Assembly: GCF_003626695.1 (NCBI RefSeq)
Contig: NZ_RBAH01000012.1
Coordinates: 1 to 64,000, forward strand
DNA length: 64,000 nt
From: Paenibacillus ginsengarvi
GTDB lineage: Bacteria; Bacillota; Bacilli; Paenibacillales; NBRC-103111
Direction of reading: 5' to 3'
Below the pieces are notes generated by a model. It saw only the letters and a list, made by a program, of their open reading frames with translations. It did no database searches and had not been told where the DNA came from. This document shows, piece by piece, positions 19,416 to 27,954 of the stretch. Position 1 is the stretch's first letter, and each line of letters begins with the position of its first letter. The position numbers and the translations under genes were made by a program.

Positions 19416-19499
19416 CTATTTCCGAAATGACGCCGCACGAAGGCCAGCCGCCGCAAAAATACGCCGAACAGGCGGCTTCCTTGTGGCCGTACGGTTCAT
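19416..19499 (-). CDS. possible 27-residue leader peptide before the SulP gene
   Basis: ATG 19499 follows GGGAGG by 8 nt and opens a 27-codon frame ending at TAG 19418, 4 nt before the AAGGAG of sulP. The peptide is basic (about eight Arg/Lys, starting [13 protein letters not shown]). A GCCGCC/GGCGGC pairing lies within it. A TATAAT box at about 19548-19553 would give a 5' leader containing it. No known leader peptide is recognised; it may be a translational attenuator or chance. Confidence 0.4.
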   Translation of the reverse strand: MNRTATRKPPVRRIFAAAGLRAASFRK

Positions 19500-19649
19500 C
19501 CGGTGTGCCTCCCACTCTCAGAGAAGCCGGGCGATGTTTACAAGAGTTTATTATACACCACGTTCCGGCATCGTCTATACTGTTGGGGCAAATAACGACA
19601 AAAAGACAGCTCCCGCTTTTCGCAAGAACCGTCTGAATTTGCCGAGCTT

Positions 19650-20573
19650 TCACATACTGCTTAACCTTTCCACAAGCCGGTGCGTCTCGAGCACGCGATC
19701 GGCGCGAACTTGGCAGTCGTCCGGATTATCGAGCGTAGCGAGAAAATGGTCGACGATGCCTGCGAAGCCGCGGCGGTGGGAGATTGTCTCCCAACTGCCG
19801 AACCGCAGGCTCCGCTCTCCTTCGCGCTTATCCCGCAGCACGCCCGCTTCCATATTGACGATCTCGGCCGAACGGCCTCCTCCGTGCAGCTCCAGCCTCT
19901 CCAGATCGCCGCCGGCTCTCCGATTCATGCTGACGAGCGATACCGAGCGGCCGAACCGCAGGCTGCCCGACGCATGAAGCAGCCGGCCGTCCTCGTCCTT
20001 CTCGCCGAGCCAGCCCATCACCTCGTAGGCCCCGGCTCCTAGCCAGAGCAGCAGATCGATCATATGGATCATGTCGTCGTACATCGTTTCTTTCGCCATC
20101 AGCTTCTGCCTCGACACCCGATGCTTCTGGGCGACGCACAGATCGAAACCTCCGCCCGCCTCCAGCCAGTTCTTCGCCTGTACGTACATCGGCGCAAACC
20201 GGCGGTTGAAGCCTACGGCCAGCAGCTTGCCGCGCTTCGTCGCGAGCTCCGCCATCCGCTCGGATTCCTCCAGCTTGTAAGACAGCGGCTTGTCCACATA
20301 CACGTGGACGCCTCGTTCCAGACAACGCTGCACAATATCTGCATGTGTTTCCGTCGGGCTGTGTACAAAGACGGCATCCAGCTCGCGGTCCAGCAGCTCG
20401 CCTAGATCCGTCGTGCCTCCGGGGAGCCGGTATGCCTGCCCTACCCGCTCCACTGTTTCCGGCGAGCGGCTTGCGATCCCGACGATTTCCAGTCCGGGGT
20501 GAACCGCCACGACCGGCAAATACGCCTTCTCCGCAATATCCCCCAAGCCGATTATCGCTACCTTTCTCTTCAT
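19650..20573 (-). CDS. Gfo/Idh/MocA-family oxidoreductase
   Basis: 307 residues. A Rossmann fold with [13 protein letters not shown] at the N-terminus binds NAD(P), and [12 protein letters not shown] is the EKP-like motif. The C-terminal sugar-binding domain spans about 120-290. Substrate is probably a sugar, inositol or related polyol. ATG 20573 overlaps the TGA of the upstream MFS gene (ATGA) with GGGAGAGGGG as ribosome site, so the two are coupled and may handle the same compound. Confidence 0.9.
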   Translation of the reverse strand: MKRKVAIIGLGDIAEKAYLPVVAVHPGLEIVGIASRSPETVERVGQAYRLPGGTTDLGELLDRELDAVFVHSPTETHADIVQRCLERGVHVYVDKPLSYKLEESERMAELATKRGKLLAVGFNRRFAPMYVQAKNWLEAGGGFDLCVAQKHRVSRQKLMAKETMYDDMIHMIDLLLWLGAGAYEVMGWLGEKDEDGRLLHASGSLRFGRSVSLVSMNRRAGGDLERLELHGGGRSAEIVNMEAGVLRDKREGERSLRFGSWETISHRRGFAGIVDHFLATLDNPDDCQVRADRVLETHRLVERLSSM

Positions 20574-21877
20574 GCCCCTCTCCCCCATCCTGCCGCTTTC
20601 CGCCTACGGCGCGGCAACGTATCCGAATCCAGCAGCACTTTCGAGCCGATTAGCGCCGCCACGGCCAGCAGGACGACGCCTACGCCGAGCGAAACGCCGA
20701 ACAGCTGCACCCATACCGGCATATCCACGCTCAACCGGTATATCGCGCCACCGAGAAGCGGGCCAAGAAAACCGGCTAGCCCCGTCAGCGCGTAGAAAAC
20801 CGCGATGAATACAGGCCGCTCGCTCTTCGGCGTATCTCCGATGACGAAATTAAACATCAGCTGGTTAAACCCTCCTGTGCCGATTCCGATCAGCGCATGA
20901 ATCAGCAGGAGCACACCCATATCGGGGAAAAGCGGCAGCAGCCCCCAGCCCATACAAGCCGCGGCGATGACCGGCAGCGTCCAGAACAGCAGCGTCTTCG
21001 AACCGATCTTCGCATTCAGGTTGCCCCACATAAAATACCCGGCCATCATCGCCACATTCTGAGTCATCGTTGCAATTGCGATCCAGTTGTAGCTTACGTT
21101 CATTACGTTCAGCATGACGTAGCTGTAAAAAGGAACGGAAATCCCCTGCAAAAACAGCCACAGCGATATAAACAGCATCGATTTCAAAAAAGGCTTGTGG
21201 CGGAACGGAATCGCCAGCATTTCCTTCGTCCCGCTTTGCTGCGATTTCTCGAACGGCCGGTTCGGGTACAGCAGGAAAAAAGCAATGTCGAGCACGGCGC
21301 AAACGGCGGCCACCATGTACATGATCTCGAATCCTTGGCGCTCGGGCAGCCGGTCCAGCAACTGGCCGAACACCATAATGGCTATGCAGCCTCCTGCCCA
21401 CAAAATCGTATTGCGGATGCCCAAGTACCTGCCGCGCACTTTGGCCGGCACCATATCGGCAATAAGCGACGTCCAGAATACGGAGCCCATGGCCTGCGAC
21501 ATAAAAGCAACGATGCATACGGCGATGTAAACGGATACTCCTAGTTCTCTCGGAATAAACATCGGCAGCACGCCGGCAGCGAGCCACAGCAGCCGGTGCG
21601 CCCCGCAGAGTACCGTGAAAAGCAGCTTCCGATTCGTAAATCGCTGAATCAGCAGCGCCGCTACAAGCTGCAGCATATTCGCCAGACTTGGAATCGCCAG
21701 CACAATGCCGACTTGCAGCGACGTAGCGCCTAAATATAGCAAATACCCCGTGACGAAAGGCCCACCTAGCAGTTGAAACATAATAATAGCCGGTATCCCT
21801 TCCAGAATAGCGGCGATCATTCCTCCGCGATAAGCGGAATGTTTGCGAACCGAACGTTTTTTGCCAAATATCCCCAT
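20570..21877 (-). CDS. MFS transporter coupled to the oxidoreductase
   Basis: 435 residues with 12 predicted helices; the N-terminus MGIFGKKRSVRKHSAYRGG is cytoplasmic and basic. ATG 21877 has GAGG 8 nt upstream; the open frame continues 65 codons upstream across the divergent promoter and is not used. Substrate is unknown; its overlap with a Gfo/Idh/MocA gene hints at a sugar or polyol. Confidence 0.87.
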   Translation of the reverse strand: MGIFGKKRSVRKHSAYRGGMIAAILEGIPAIIMFQLLGGPFVTGYLLYLGATSLQVGIVLAIPSLANMLQLVAALLIQRFTNRKLLFTVLCGAHRLLWLAAGVLPMFIPRELGVSVYIAVCIVAFMSQAMGSVFWTSLIADMVPAKVRGRYLGIRNTILWAGGCIAIMVFGQLLDRLPERQGFEIMYMVAAVCAVLDIAFFLLYPNRPFEKSQQSGTKEMLAIPFRHKPFLKSMLFISLWLFLQGISVPFYSYVMLNVMNVSYNWIAIATMTQNVAMMAGYFMWGNLNAKIGSKTLLFWTLPVIAAACMGWGLLPLFPDMGVLLLIHALIGIGTGGFNQLMFNFVIGDTPKSERPVFIAVFYALTGLAGFLGPLLGGAIYRLSVDMPVWVQLFGVSLGVGVVLLAVAALIGSKVLLDSDTLPRRRRKAAGWGRGA

Positions 21878-21928
21878 AACTGAGCCTCGCTTCGCAACAA
21901 TTTCAAAATTCGTACCAGCAACTGCATC

Positions 21929-21957
21929 TTCAAAGGTTATCGCCCATATGATATAAT
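21929..21957 (+). promoter_or_regulatory. sigma-A promoter of the 22008 gene
   Basis: TTCAAA, 17-nt spacer, TATAAT in the divergent intergenic region, 51 bp before the start codon. Confidence 0.6.
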
Positions 21958-22007
21958 TAGTAGCGTATTTTGGCGAATGCTTGACTTGATATGGGGGAAA
22001 CATGTAA

Positions 22008-22553
22008 ATGAAAAACATATGGCTAGTGCTATTCGGACTTCTCGTATTCGGTGCGTTTTTCATTTCCAGCATCCTGCGGGAATCGCCCCTGCTGCTTTAC
22101 ATTGCCAGCGTCATCCCGATCTTCATCGTTCCTTTTTTGCCGGATCTGAGAACGAACCAGCGACTGCGCCAGAAGCGGGGCGGCGTGAGCGTCGTCAAGC
22201 TCAGCGGCAATTCCGGCAAGCCCGAGTGGCTGATCGTCACGTTTAAGCCGGGCACCGTTTACTGGAACCGGAAATCGCTGATCATTTCCTATGAACATGC
22301 GCCATCCGTGGAATCCGTTCCTACCGATGATTATACCGCGGCTCTGACCGTACTGAAATACGATTTACGAACACGCAAAAATTCGGAACGCGTCCGCATA
22401 TCGCTGCCGAATTTGTCGGAACGCATTGTCGGCATGCCGTTTACAGTACATGAAGTAAACCGGCTGATTATTCCGCTTGGCGATACGGTTGAGTTGGAAC
22501 CGGCGAACGTTCCCGCCGCCGTCGCTTCGCGCGGCATAGAGCTGCAAGCATAA
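22008..22553 (+). CDS. hypothetical membrane protein with two helices
   Basis: 181 residues, not recognised. Two hydrophobic segments (about 4-22 and 27-44) form a short hairpin at the N-terminus; the rest (about 50-181) is soluble, beta-rich and mixed-charge, probably cytoplasmic. ATG 22008 follows GGGGGAAA. The gene has its own promoter and ends just before a nested palindromic repeat. No function proposed. Confidence 0.75.
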   Translation: MKNIWLVLFGLLVFGAFFISSILRESPLLLYIASVIPIFIVPFLPDLRTNQRLRQKRGGVSVVKLSGNSGKPEWLIVTFKPGTVYWNRKSLIISYEHAPSVESVPTDDYTAALTVLKYDLRTRKNSERVRISLPNLSERIVGMPFTVHEVNRLIIPLGDTVELEPANVPAAVASRGIELQA

Positions 22554-22561
22554 ATAAATAA

Positions 22562-22678
22562 CCCCACAAAGTGGAGCCGTGGCTTCGAAGCAAGGGGTTC
22601 CCCCGAAAGTATTCGGATTAAGCTACGAAGGGTCACGTCACTTTCGGGGGAATCGATTATTCCAAATACTTTGCGGGG
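22562..22678. repeat. nested palindromic repeat (MITE/REP-like), two copies
   Basis: The outer copy runs from CCCCACAAAGT (22562) to ACTTTGCGGGG (22678). Inside it sits a second copy of the same family from CCCCCGAAAGT (22600) to ACTTTCGGGGG (22650), 51 bp, in reverse orientation: read on the minus strand it starts CCCCCGAAAGTGA and ends with TTAATCCGAATACTTTCGGG. Related copies are at 41140, 41207 and 43266. Confidence 0.8.
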
Positions 22679-22690
22679 AGCCCCGACATG

Positions 22691-22718
22691 AAAGCCCGCC
22701 TATCGCAAGGCGGGCTTT
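22691..22718. terminator. bidirectional terminator-like hairpin
   Basis: AAAGCCCGCCT/AGGCGGGCTTT perfect stem of 11 bp between convergent genes, followed by GTTATT on the plus strand and preceded by T-poor sequence on the minus strand. Confidence 0.7.
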
Positions 22719-22728
22719 GTTATTAGAT

Positions 22729-23742
22729 TCAATAGCTGGCTGCGGCCGCTTGAATGACCGATTGCATCGGCAGATGGTACGGGCACACCTTTTGGCATAG
22801 CGGCGTTTCCTTGCAAGGTTCGTAATCGGCGCAAGCCGTAATCTTGTCCTTATGCTTCTCATAAAAGCCGTCGCCCTTGGCCAGCAAACCGAGCTCCTGG
22901 CGGACGACGCTAGAGATCATCACATCAGGGATCGGGATGCCCAGCGGACAGGAACAGTAGTTGCAGCGGCGGCAGTTATGCTCGCCCAGCTTCTGCGCCA
23001 TATTTTCCAGCTCTCGCCGCTCCGCTTCCTCCACCTCGCGCTCCATCGCCGCTATGTTTTGCTTCACTTCCTCTACGCTCACCATACCGGATATGATAAC
23101 ATGAACGTCCTGGCTGTACGGATAACGAATCGCCTTGTCCACCGGTCGAATAAACCCGCCTGACAAAGGCTTCATCGCCACCCGGGCCATATTGCGGCGA
23201 ACCATCTCGGGAATAAGCTCGTTCAAGGCAAACGGCTGCGCCAAATTCAAATGGAACAGCACCTGATCGAACTGGTCCTTCTGAATCCACATCGCCAGCA
23301 ATTCCGGACGGTGGCCGGTAATGCCGATATGGCGCACCTTGCCCGCTTCCTTCGCCTCGAGCGCCGCGCGGTAAGCGCCGTCCTCCTCCATTGCGGCCTT
23401 GAATTCATGTACATAATTGACGTAATGGATTTGCAGCAAATCGATTACATCCGTCTTCATACGTGTCAAGCTGCGGTCGATTTCCTCTTTCGCCGTAGCA
23501 TAATCGCGCTTGTTCGTCTTGGTAGCCAAAAAGTATTCATTCCGGCGGTGGGAGATGCATTCGCCGATAATTTCTTCGCTGTTCCGATAAGCCGCTGCCG
23601 TATCGATATAGGTAATGCCGTGATCGAGTGCGTAATTGAGCGTTTCACGCGCCTGCTCCAGCGGCACGCCGGGCAAATTCATCGCCCCGAACCCGAGCGA
23701 CGATACGCTGTCCCCTATTTTGCCGAATGGCCGATATTTCAT
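22729..23742 (-). CDS. aldo/keto reductase with C-terminal Fe-S cluster domain
   Basis: 337 residues. The TIM-barrel reductase part (1-270) has the catalytic Asp/Tyr region YIDTAAAYRNSEE, the Lys region LATKTNKRD and H in LLQIHYV. The last 80 residues add Cys-rich motifs (CRRCNYCSCP and CKETPLCQKVCPYH) that should hold one or two 4Fe-4S clusters. This fusion is known in the aldo/keto reductases of anaerobes and spore formers; substrate unknown. ATG 23742 has a GGAGAG ribosome site. Confidence 0.9.
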   Translation of the reverse strand: MKYRPFGKIGDSVSSLGFGAMNLPGVPLEQARETLNYALDHGITYIDTAAAYRNSEEIIGECISHRRNEYFLATKTNKRDYATAKEEIDRSLTRMKTDVIDLLQIHYVNYVHEFKAAMEEDGAYRAALEAKEAGKVRHIGITGHRPELLAMWIQKDQFDQVLFHLNLAQPFALNELIPEMVRRNMARVAMKPLSGGFIRPVDKAIRYPYSQDVHVIISGMVSVEEVKQNIAAMEREVEEAERRELENMAQKLGEHNCRRCNYCSCPLGIPIPDVMISSVVRQELGLLAKGDGFYEKHKDKITACADYEPCKETPLCQKVCPYHLPMQSVIQAAAASY

Positions 23743-23796
23743 TGCTGCTCTCCTCTCTGCCGAAACGGACCTCTCCTTCTATTGTAGCATACGCCG

Positions 23797-25167
23797 TCAG
23801 CATAACGGCAGCGTTATTTTGAAACGGGTGCCTTGTCCGACCTCGCTGTCGACACGGATATGCCCGCCGTGGTTTCTAATAATCCGATAGCTGACGGCCA
23901 GTCCGAGGCCCGTTCCTTCCAGCTTCGTTGTGAAGAACGGGTCGAACAGCTTCGACTGCGTATGATAGTCCATTCCCGGCCCGTTATCCTGAATGCAGAT
24001 TATAACCTCGGCATGATGCTCGGCCGCCGTAATGCGGATCATGCCTCGTTCCTTCCGAGCTACTCCGCTTATCGCCTCCAGCGAGTTGCGGATAATGTTC
24101 AGCAGCACCTGCTTCATCTGCTTGACGTCCACGCATACGACGAGAGCCGGACTGATGTGCGCCAGCTCGATATCGCAGCCTTTCATAATCGCCTCGCTCT
24201 CGAAAAGTAGCCGGACTTCGGCAAGCAAATGGTCCAGCTTCACCTGCTGCTTGTCCGGCGTCGACGGCTTGGAGGAATTTAAAAATTCGTAAATAATATG
24301 GTTGGCCCGGTCGATTTCCTCGATGACGATTCGCGCGTACTCTTCTTTGCCAACCCGCGTCAGCTCGGGGAGCAGCAATTGGATGAAGCCGCGAATCGAT
24401 GTAAGCGGATTCCGAATTTCGTGGGCGATGGCGGCGGCGATTTTGCCGAGCATGGCGAGCTTGTCGTTCTGATAGGCCGATTGCTCGATCTTTTTAAACT
24501 CCGTGACGTCTTTGACGCTGATCAGAATATCTCCGTCCAGCTCTTCTCCGTAGGTTGCGGTTACCAGGTAATGGCGGCCGTTCTCGTCGATGACCTCCTG
24601 ATAGCGCAGCCGGTACAAGATCATTTCGCGGTGAAGCTTGACGATCAGCTTCCGGAACGTACGCGACAGCTCGGAGGAGGACGCCAGCGCCCGCATATCG
24701 AGCCCGATCAGAGATTTGCGCGGCACACCCAGAAAACGCCCCATGAGCACGTTGACGAACGAGATGAATCCTTCGCTGTTGAACAGCATGATGCCGCAAT
24801 CCATATGCTGCAGTACATTTTCATATTTGCTGGCGACAGCCTGAAACGAGCTGTGCGTCTGGACCAGCGTATCCCGCAGCTCCTCCAGCACCCGCTCCTG
24901 GTTCGGAACGTGCTGAAATTTGAAGCGGTAATGGGCCAGCAGCTCCATCAGAAACAGCAAAGACAGGCGGTAATAGCGCAGCGCCTCTTCCGGCTCTACG
25001 CTAGCGGTAATCGTGTGAATGCTCTGCTCGTGCAGCAGAACGATTTGCTCCGGCTCTACGGTTTGAAGCATGGTTCCTAGCGATGTTGCCGGATGATGGG
25101 AGCCGCTGCTGCCGTTCTCGAAAAATTGGGTCAGGGCTCGTAAGTATTGCTTCCTCAACTGAGTCAT
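23797..25167 (-). CDS. soluble PAS-domain histidine kinase, sporulation-kinase type
   Basis: 456 residues with no membrane helix. An N-terminal all-alpha region (1-100) precedes a PAS domain (about 105-215, GIMLFNSEGFISFVNVLMG), HisKA with H249 (AHEIRNPLTSIRGF) and HATPase with N-box NIIRNSLEAI, G1 QDNGPGM, F-box DPFFTTK and G2 GTGLGLAVSY. No response regulator lies next to it, as is typical for the orphan KinA-E-like kinases that feed the Spo0 phosphorelay. That role is inference. ATG 25167 has GAGGTG upstream. Confidence 0.87.
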   Translation of the reverse strand: MTQLRKQYLRALTQFFENGSSGSHHPATSLGTMLQTVEPEQIVLLHEQSIHTITASVEPEEALRYYRLSLLFLMELLAHYRFKFQHVPNQERVLEELRDTLVQTHSSFQAVASKYENVLQHMDCGIMLFNSEGFISFVNVLMGRFLGVPRKSLIGLDMRALASSSELSRTFRKLIVKLHREMILYRLRYQEVIDENGRHYLVTATYGEELDGDILISVKDVTEFKKIEQSAYQNDKLAMLGKIAAAIAHEIRNPLTSIRGFIQLLLPELTRVGKEEYARIVIEEIDRANHIIYEFLNSSKPSTPDKQQVKLDHLLAEVRLLFESEAIMKGCDIELAHISPALVVCVDVKQMKQVLLNIIRNSLEAISGVARKERGMIRITAAEHHAEVIICIQDNGPGMDYHTQSKLFDPFFTTKLEGTGLGLAVSYRIIRNHGGHIRVDSEVGQGTRFKITLPLC

Positions 25168-25312
25168 TAAGCACACCTCTACCTGAATGTTTACGCGCAG
25201 CCGGCCCCTTGCCGGACGTATCCCTAGCGAGCTACCAGTATCATAGAGTGATTAGCCAGGGGACGTCAATCGCAAATAACCGCTAATAAATTGGAACGAT
25301 GTCGAATTAGTA

Positions 25313-25368
25313 AAGAAAAAAGAAAAACGTACCGCAGTCCCAAACCACCTGGAGATGCGGCACGTTTT
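25313..25368 (-). terminator. terminator of the sigI-rsgI operon
   Basis: AAAACGTGCCGCA/TGCGGTACGTTTTT stem with a T-rich tail on the minus strand, about 80 nt after the rsgI stop. The remaining gap to 25167 shows nothing else. Confidence 0.75.
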
Positions 25369-25449
25369 GCAGTTTCGGAAATGGCGGAGAGCTTCCGTTC
25401 AAGCTCCTGTAAGGTTCGCTCCAAGCCGTCCTTCAGGAATGATGGCGAA

Positions 25450-26916
25450 TTATCTCCGGTCGTCGTCTCTTCTTGGATCTTCCTGACGTTTCTTCTCTTC
25501 CTCCTGCTTTTTCTTCGCTTCTTCCTGCTTCTTTTTCTCTTCCTCTTGCTTTTTCTTCGCTTCTTCCTGCTTTTTTCTCTCTTCTTCTTGCTTTTTACTC
25601 TCTTCTTCCTGCTTTTTCTTCGCTTCTTCCTGCTTCTTCTTTTCGTCCGCCTTCTTCTTCTCTTCCTCTATCCTTTTTTTCTCTTCTTCCTGTTTCTTTT
25701 TCTCCGCCTCTACCCTTTTACGCTCATCCTCTTTTTTCTTATCCAGCTCCTGCTGTTTTTTCTTTTCCTCTTCCTGCTTTTTCTTCTCGTCCTCTTTGGA
25801 AGGCGTCGTTCCCGGCTTTTGCCCTATATTCGTCGCGCCGCCGTTGTTTCTGTTATCGTTCTTATTATCATTCTTGTTATCGTTTTTGCTGTCATTCTTG
25901 CTGTCGTTCTTGTTGTCGTTCTTGTTGTCGTTCTTGTTGTCGTTCTTGTTGTCGTTCTTGTTATCGTTTTTGCTATCATTCTTGTTGTCGTTTTTCGACG
26001 GCGTCGTTGTAGCTGGCTTTACCGGCTGCTTCTTGTCGTCGTTCGACTGTTTCTTGTCCTTCAGTCTGGCATCCAGCTCGCCTTTTCTCTCCTGCTCCAG
26101 CAAAGCGGATAACACTTCTTTTTTCGGCAAGCTGCCCGTATTGAGGAGACCTCCGATTCCGCCCGCCTCTTTGGCTATTTTATGTACGGAATCGTCCTTC
26201 AAGGCGTTCAGGTCGATCTCTTTTCCGTTATCTTTGGCGCTCAAATAGACGGCGTATTTGCCGGCCGAAACTCCTTTGGACAGAGCCTCTTCGCGAATCG
26301 TCGGAGGCGTTACGAAGGAAGTGACCTGAATATTCGAGGAAGCTTGCGGATGAGTCGTTCCGATATGCTTGGACACGGTGTCCGTCACAATTTGGCCGAG
26401 GTTGCTCTCGTCTATCTTCGCTTCCTCGTACACTTTCGTGCTGGAAATAATAATATCTCCTTCGTCTTTGCCGAAATACCCCTTTTGTTCCACTTGATCC
26501 ATGATGACTTCCGTAGCAATTGCCAGCGGCTTGCCCCGTACGTTGATGGTCGATAGCAGGGCGGTGCCGTCATCATTAAGTCCCCGCGCTTCTTGGACGT
26601 TGTGATCCTTGTCGATGCCAAGCTCTACGCTCGGATTGATGTCAAGCGTCACATACGCAACGATCGGCTTGACCCCCTCCAGATTGCCCCCCAGGCCGGT
26701 AAAAATGACGAGGCAAAAGAGGACAGCTGCGCTCATGGCTAATACGGCGGAAAAAACGGGTCTTTTCAGGCGAAACGGAGGAGTGGAGAACAAAACTTCT
26801 TCTCCGATCTGGCATGCACGCCCCATGCGGGGAACTTTTTTGAATTGACCGTCCGGTGTAAGTACGACCAGATCCGCCTCGGTCAATTCCATCACAATAC
26901 CTTTATGCACGCTCAC
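25450..26916 (-). CDS. RsgI-family anti-sigma-I factor
   Basis: 488 residues. The cytoplasmic RsgI_N domain (1-55, MSVHKGIVMELTEADLVVL) binds SigI. A TM helix (about 58-78) follows, then a conserved extracellular part (85-280, YVTLDINPSVELGID), and a long low-complexity tail: about a dozen NDNK/NDSK repeats (about 307-355) and a highly charged E/K/Q helix region (about 375-480) that may span the wall. RsgI proteins hold SigI inactive until an outside signal arrives. GTG 26916 directly follows the sigI TAA with AAGGAGGGG inside sigI, so translation is coupled. The tail carries no carbohydrate-binding domain, unlike clostridial RsgIs. Confidence 0.93.
   Translation of the reverse strand: MSVHKGIVMELTEADLVVLTPDGQFKKVPRMGRACQIGEEVLFSTPPFRLKRPVFSAVLAMSAAVLFCLVIFTGLGGNLEGVKPIVAYVTLDINPSVELGIDKDHNVQEARGLNDDGTALLSTINVRGKPLAIATEVIMDQVEQKGYFGKDEGDIIISSTKVYEEAKIDESNLGQIVTDTVSKHIGTTHPQASSNIQVTSFVTPPTIREEALSKGVSAGKYAVYLSAKDNGKEIDLNALKDDSVHKIAKEAGGIGGLLNTGSLPKKEVLSALLEQERKGELDARLKDKKQSNDDKKQPVKPATTTPSKNDNKNDSKNDNKNDNKNDNKNDNKNDNKNDSKNDSKNDNKNDNKNDNRNNGGATNIGQKPGTTPSKEDEKKKQEEEKKKQQELDKKKEDERKRVEAEKKKQEEEKKRIEEEKKKADEKKKQEEAKKKQEEESKKQEEERKKQEEAKKKQEEEKKKQEEAKKKQEEEKKRQEDPRRDDDRR
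25853..25995 (-). repeat. short tandem codon repeat in rsgI (Asn-Asp-Lys tail)
   Basis: A run of imperfect 12-bp units, each a four-codon ND(N/S)K block, in the rsgI coding sequence. Such arrays change copy number readily, so tail length may vary between strains. Confidence 0.8.
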
Positions 26917-27711
26917 TTACTCCCCTCCTTCGTGAACTTCCGGGATGTTCAAATAATGCTTCAAATACGGGTAAGGCCCGCTGTAAATCAGGGCGACCGC
27001 AATAATAAATTTACGGTTGCGCTCCAGCGTCTTCCGGGATACTTTCACCTGCCCCAGCAGCTCCTTGATCGGCAGCATCTTCTTGCTGAGCACGATCGAC
27101 ATCATCGTACTATCGCGCGCCAGCAGAGCCCCGATCTCGAACAAAGCGTCTCTGGAATCGCTATGCTTGGGAGAAGCTTCGACCAGGTCGCCGAACGATA
27201 TCCCGAAATCCTGCAAACAGCGGTTGAAGTCCACAATTTCGCTTCGCCGTTCCTGGGTTGTTTTTTCTTTCTCGTACTGTTCAATCGCCTGGTGAACCTC
27301 GACGGGATTGACAATACTGTCCTCATCATCCTCCACTTCGAAAGAACTATACGGGATTTGCCCCGTAAAGCGGGACTCCTTGCGAATAAAGTCGATTAAT
27401 CTTCGGCGTATGACCGTTTCGGCGAAGCTCAAAAAAGATCTTCCCGATTGCGGGGAAAACTGGTTGATGGCTTCGTTAAAAGCGCCGAGAGCGATACTGA
27501 ACTCGTCGTCCTTGGAAGGATCGATATATCGTTTGCAGAAACGGCTTGTAACCTTGGCTACATACGGTTGATAGTCGGTAATAAATTGGTTTCTCAGACG
27601 GATGTTTCCATCTTGAATTTGCATCACCTTTTGTTCCGGAGAATCCGGTATATCGGAAGTGTCGTGAGACTGGCGTTTTCCGAGAAACTTCTTGAACAAG
27701 ACGAGCAGCAA
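26917..27711 (-). CDS. RNA polymerase sigma factor SigI
   Basis: 264 residues with the sigma-70 region 2 segment (YQPYVAKVTSRFCKRYID .. DEFSIALGAFNEAI .. VIRRRLIDFIRKE) and the SigI-type C-terminal DNA-binding domain (about 190-255, LGQVKVSRKTLERNRKFII). In Bacillus, SigI responds to heat and wall stress. Start is set at TTG 27711 (GAGGTGG 5 nt upstream); ATG 27732 is an alternative without a ribosome site. It is followed at once by rsgI. Confidence 0.93.
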   Translation of the reverse strand: MLLVLFKKFLGKRQSHDTSDIPDSPEQKVMQIQDGNIRLRNQFITDYQPYVAKVTSRFCKRYIDPSKDDEFSIALGAFNEAINQFSPQSGRSFLSFAETVIRRRLIDFIRKESRFTGQIPYSSFEVEDDEDSIVNPVEVHQAIEQYEKEKTTQERRSEIVDFNRCLQDFGISFGDLVEASPKHSDSRDALFEIGALLARDSTMMSIVLSKKMLPIKELLGQVKVSRKTLERNRKFIIAVALIYSGPYPYLKHYLNIPEVHEGGE

Positions 27712-27734
27712 ACATTCCACCTCACAATACATGT

Positions 27735-27789
27735 TTCGAGTTCACCCTCGCAGATATGGGGGTCAGCCGAACCCGATCCTTGTATTATA
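27735..27789 (-). promoter_or_regulatory. candidate promoters of sigI-rsgI
   Basis: An extended -10 TGCTATAAT lies at 27784-27792 (minus strand). Nearer the gene, ACCCCC at 27758-27763 and CGAA at 27735-27738 match the elements of SigI-type promoters, though the 19-nt gap is long. If the second is real, transcription would begin near 27728 and favour the TTG start. Confidence 0.35.
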
Positions 27790-27918
27790 GCATACATTTT
27801 TATGGCAGCAGAACGCGCGCCGCTTTCTGGTCGCCATATCTGACTCTTTACCTAGCTTGTCCGGACGTTTATAGGACTAATAGCAGGGGCCTGCTCCGGG
27901 TGCAGCCGGGTTACATGC

Positions 27919-27944
27919 AAAACGTCTCTTCCTGGGAAGAGACG
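27919..27944 (-). terminator. terminator of the 27955 gene
   Basis: CGTCTCTTCC/GGAAGAGACG perfect stem followed by TTTT on the minus strand. Confidence 0.75.
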
Positions 27945-27954
27945 CGGATTTCAG

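Noticed and set aside
19018..19653. 211-codon minus-strand frame containing a Cys-rich segment
   Set aside because: Overlaps sulP out of frame for most of its length; only the short upstream part is kept as a leader question.
25291..26112. 273-codon Leu/Phe-rich frame resembling a membrane protein
   Set aside because: It is the complement of the Lys/Glu/Asn-rich rsgI tail; the hydrophobic look is a by-product.
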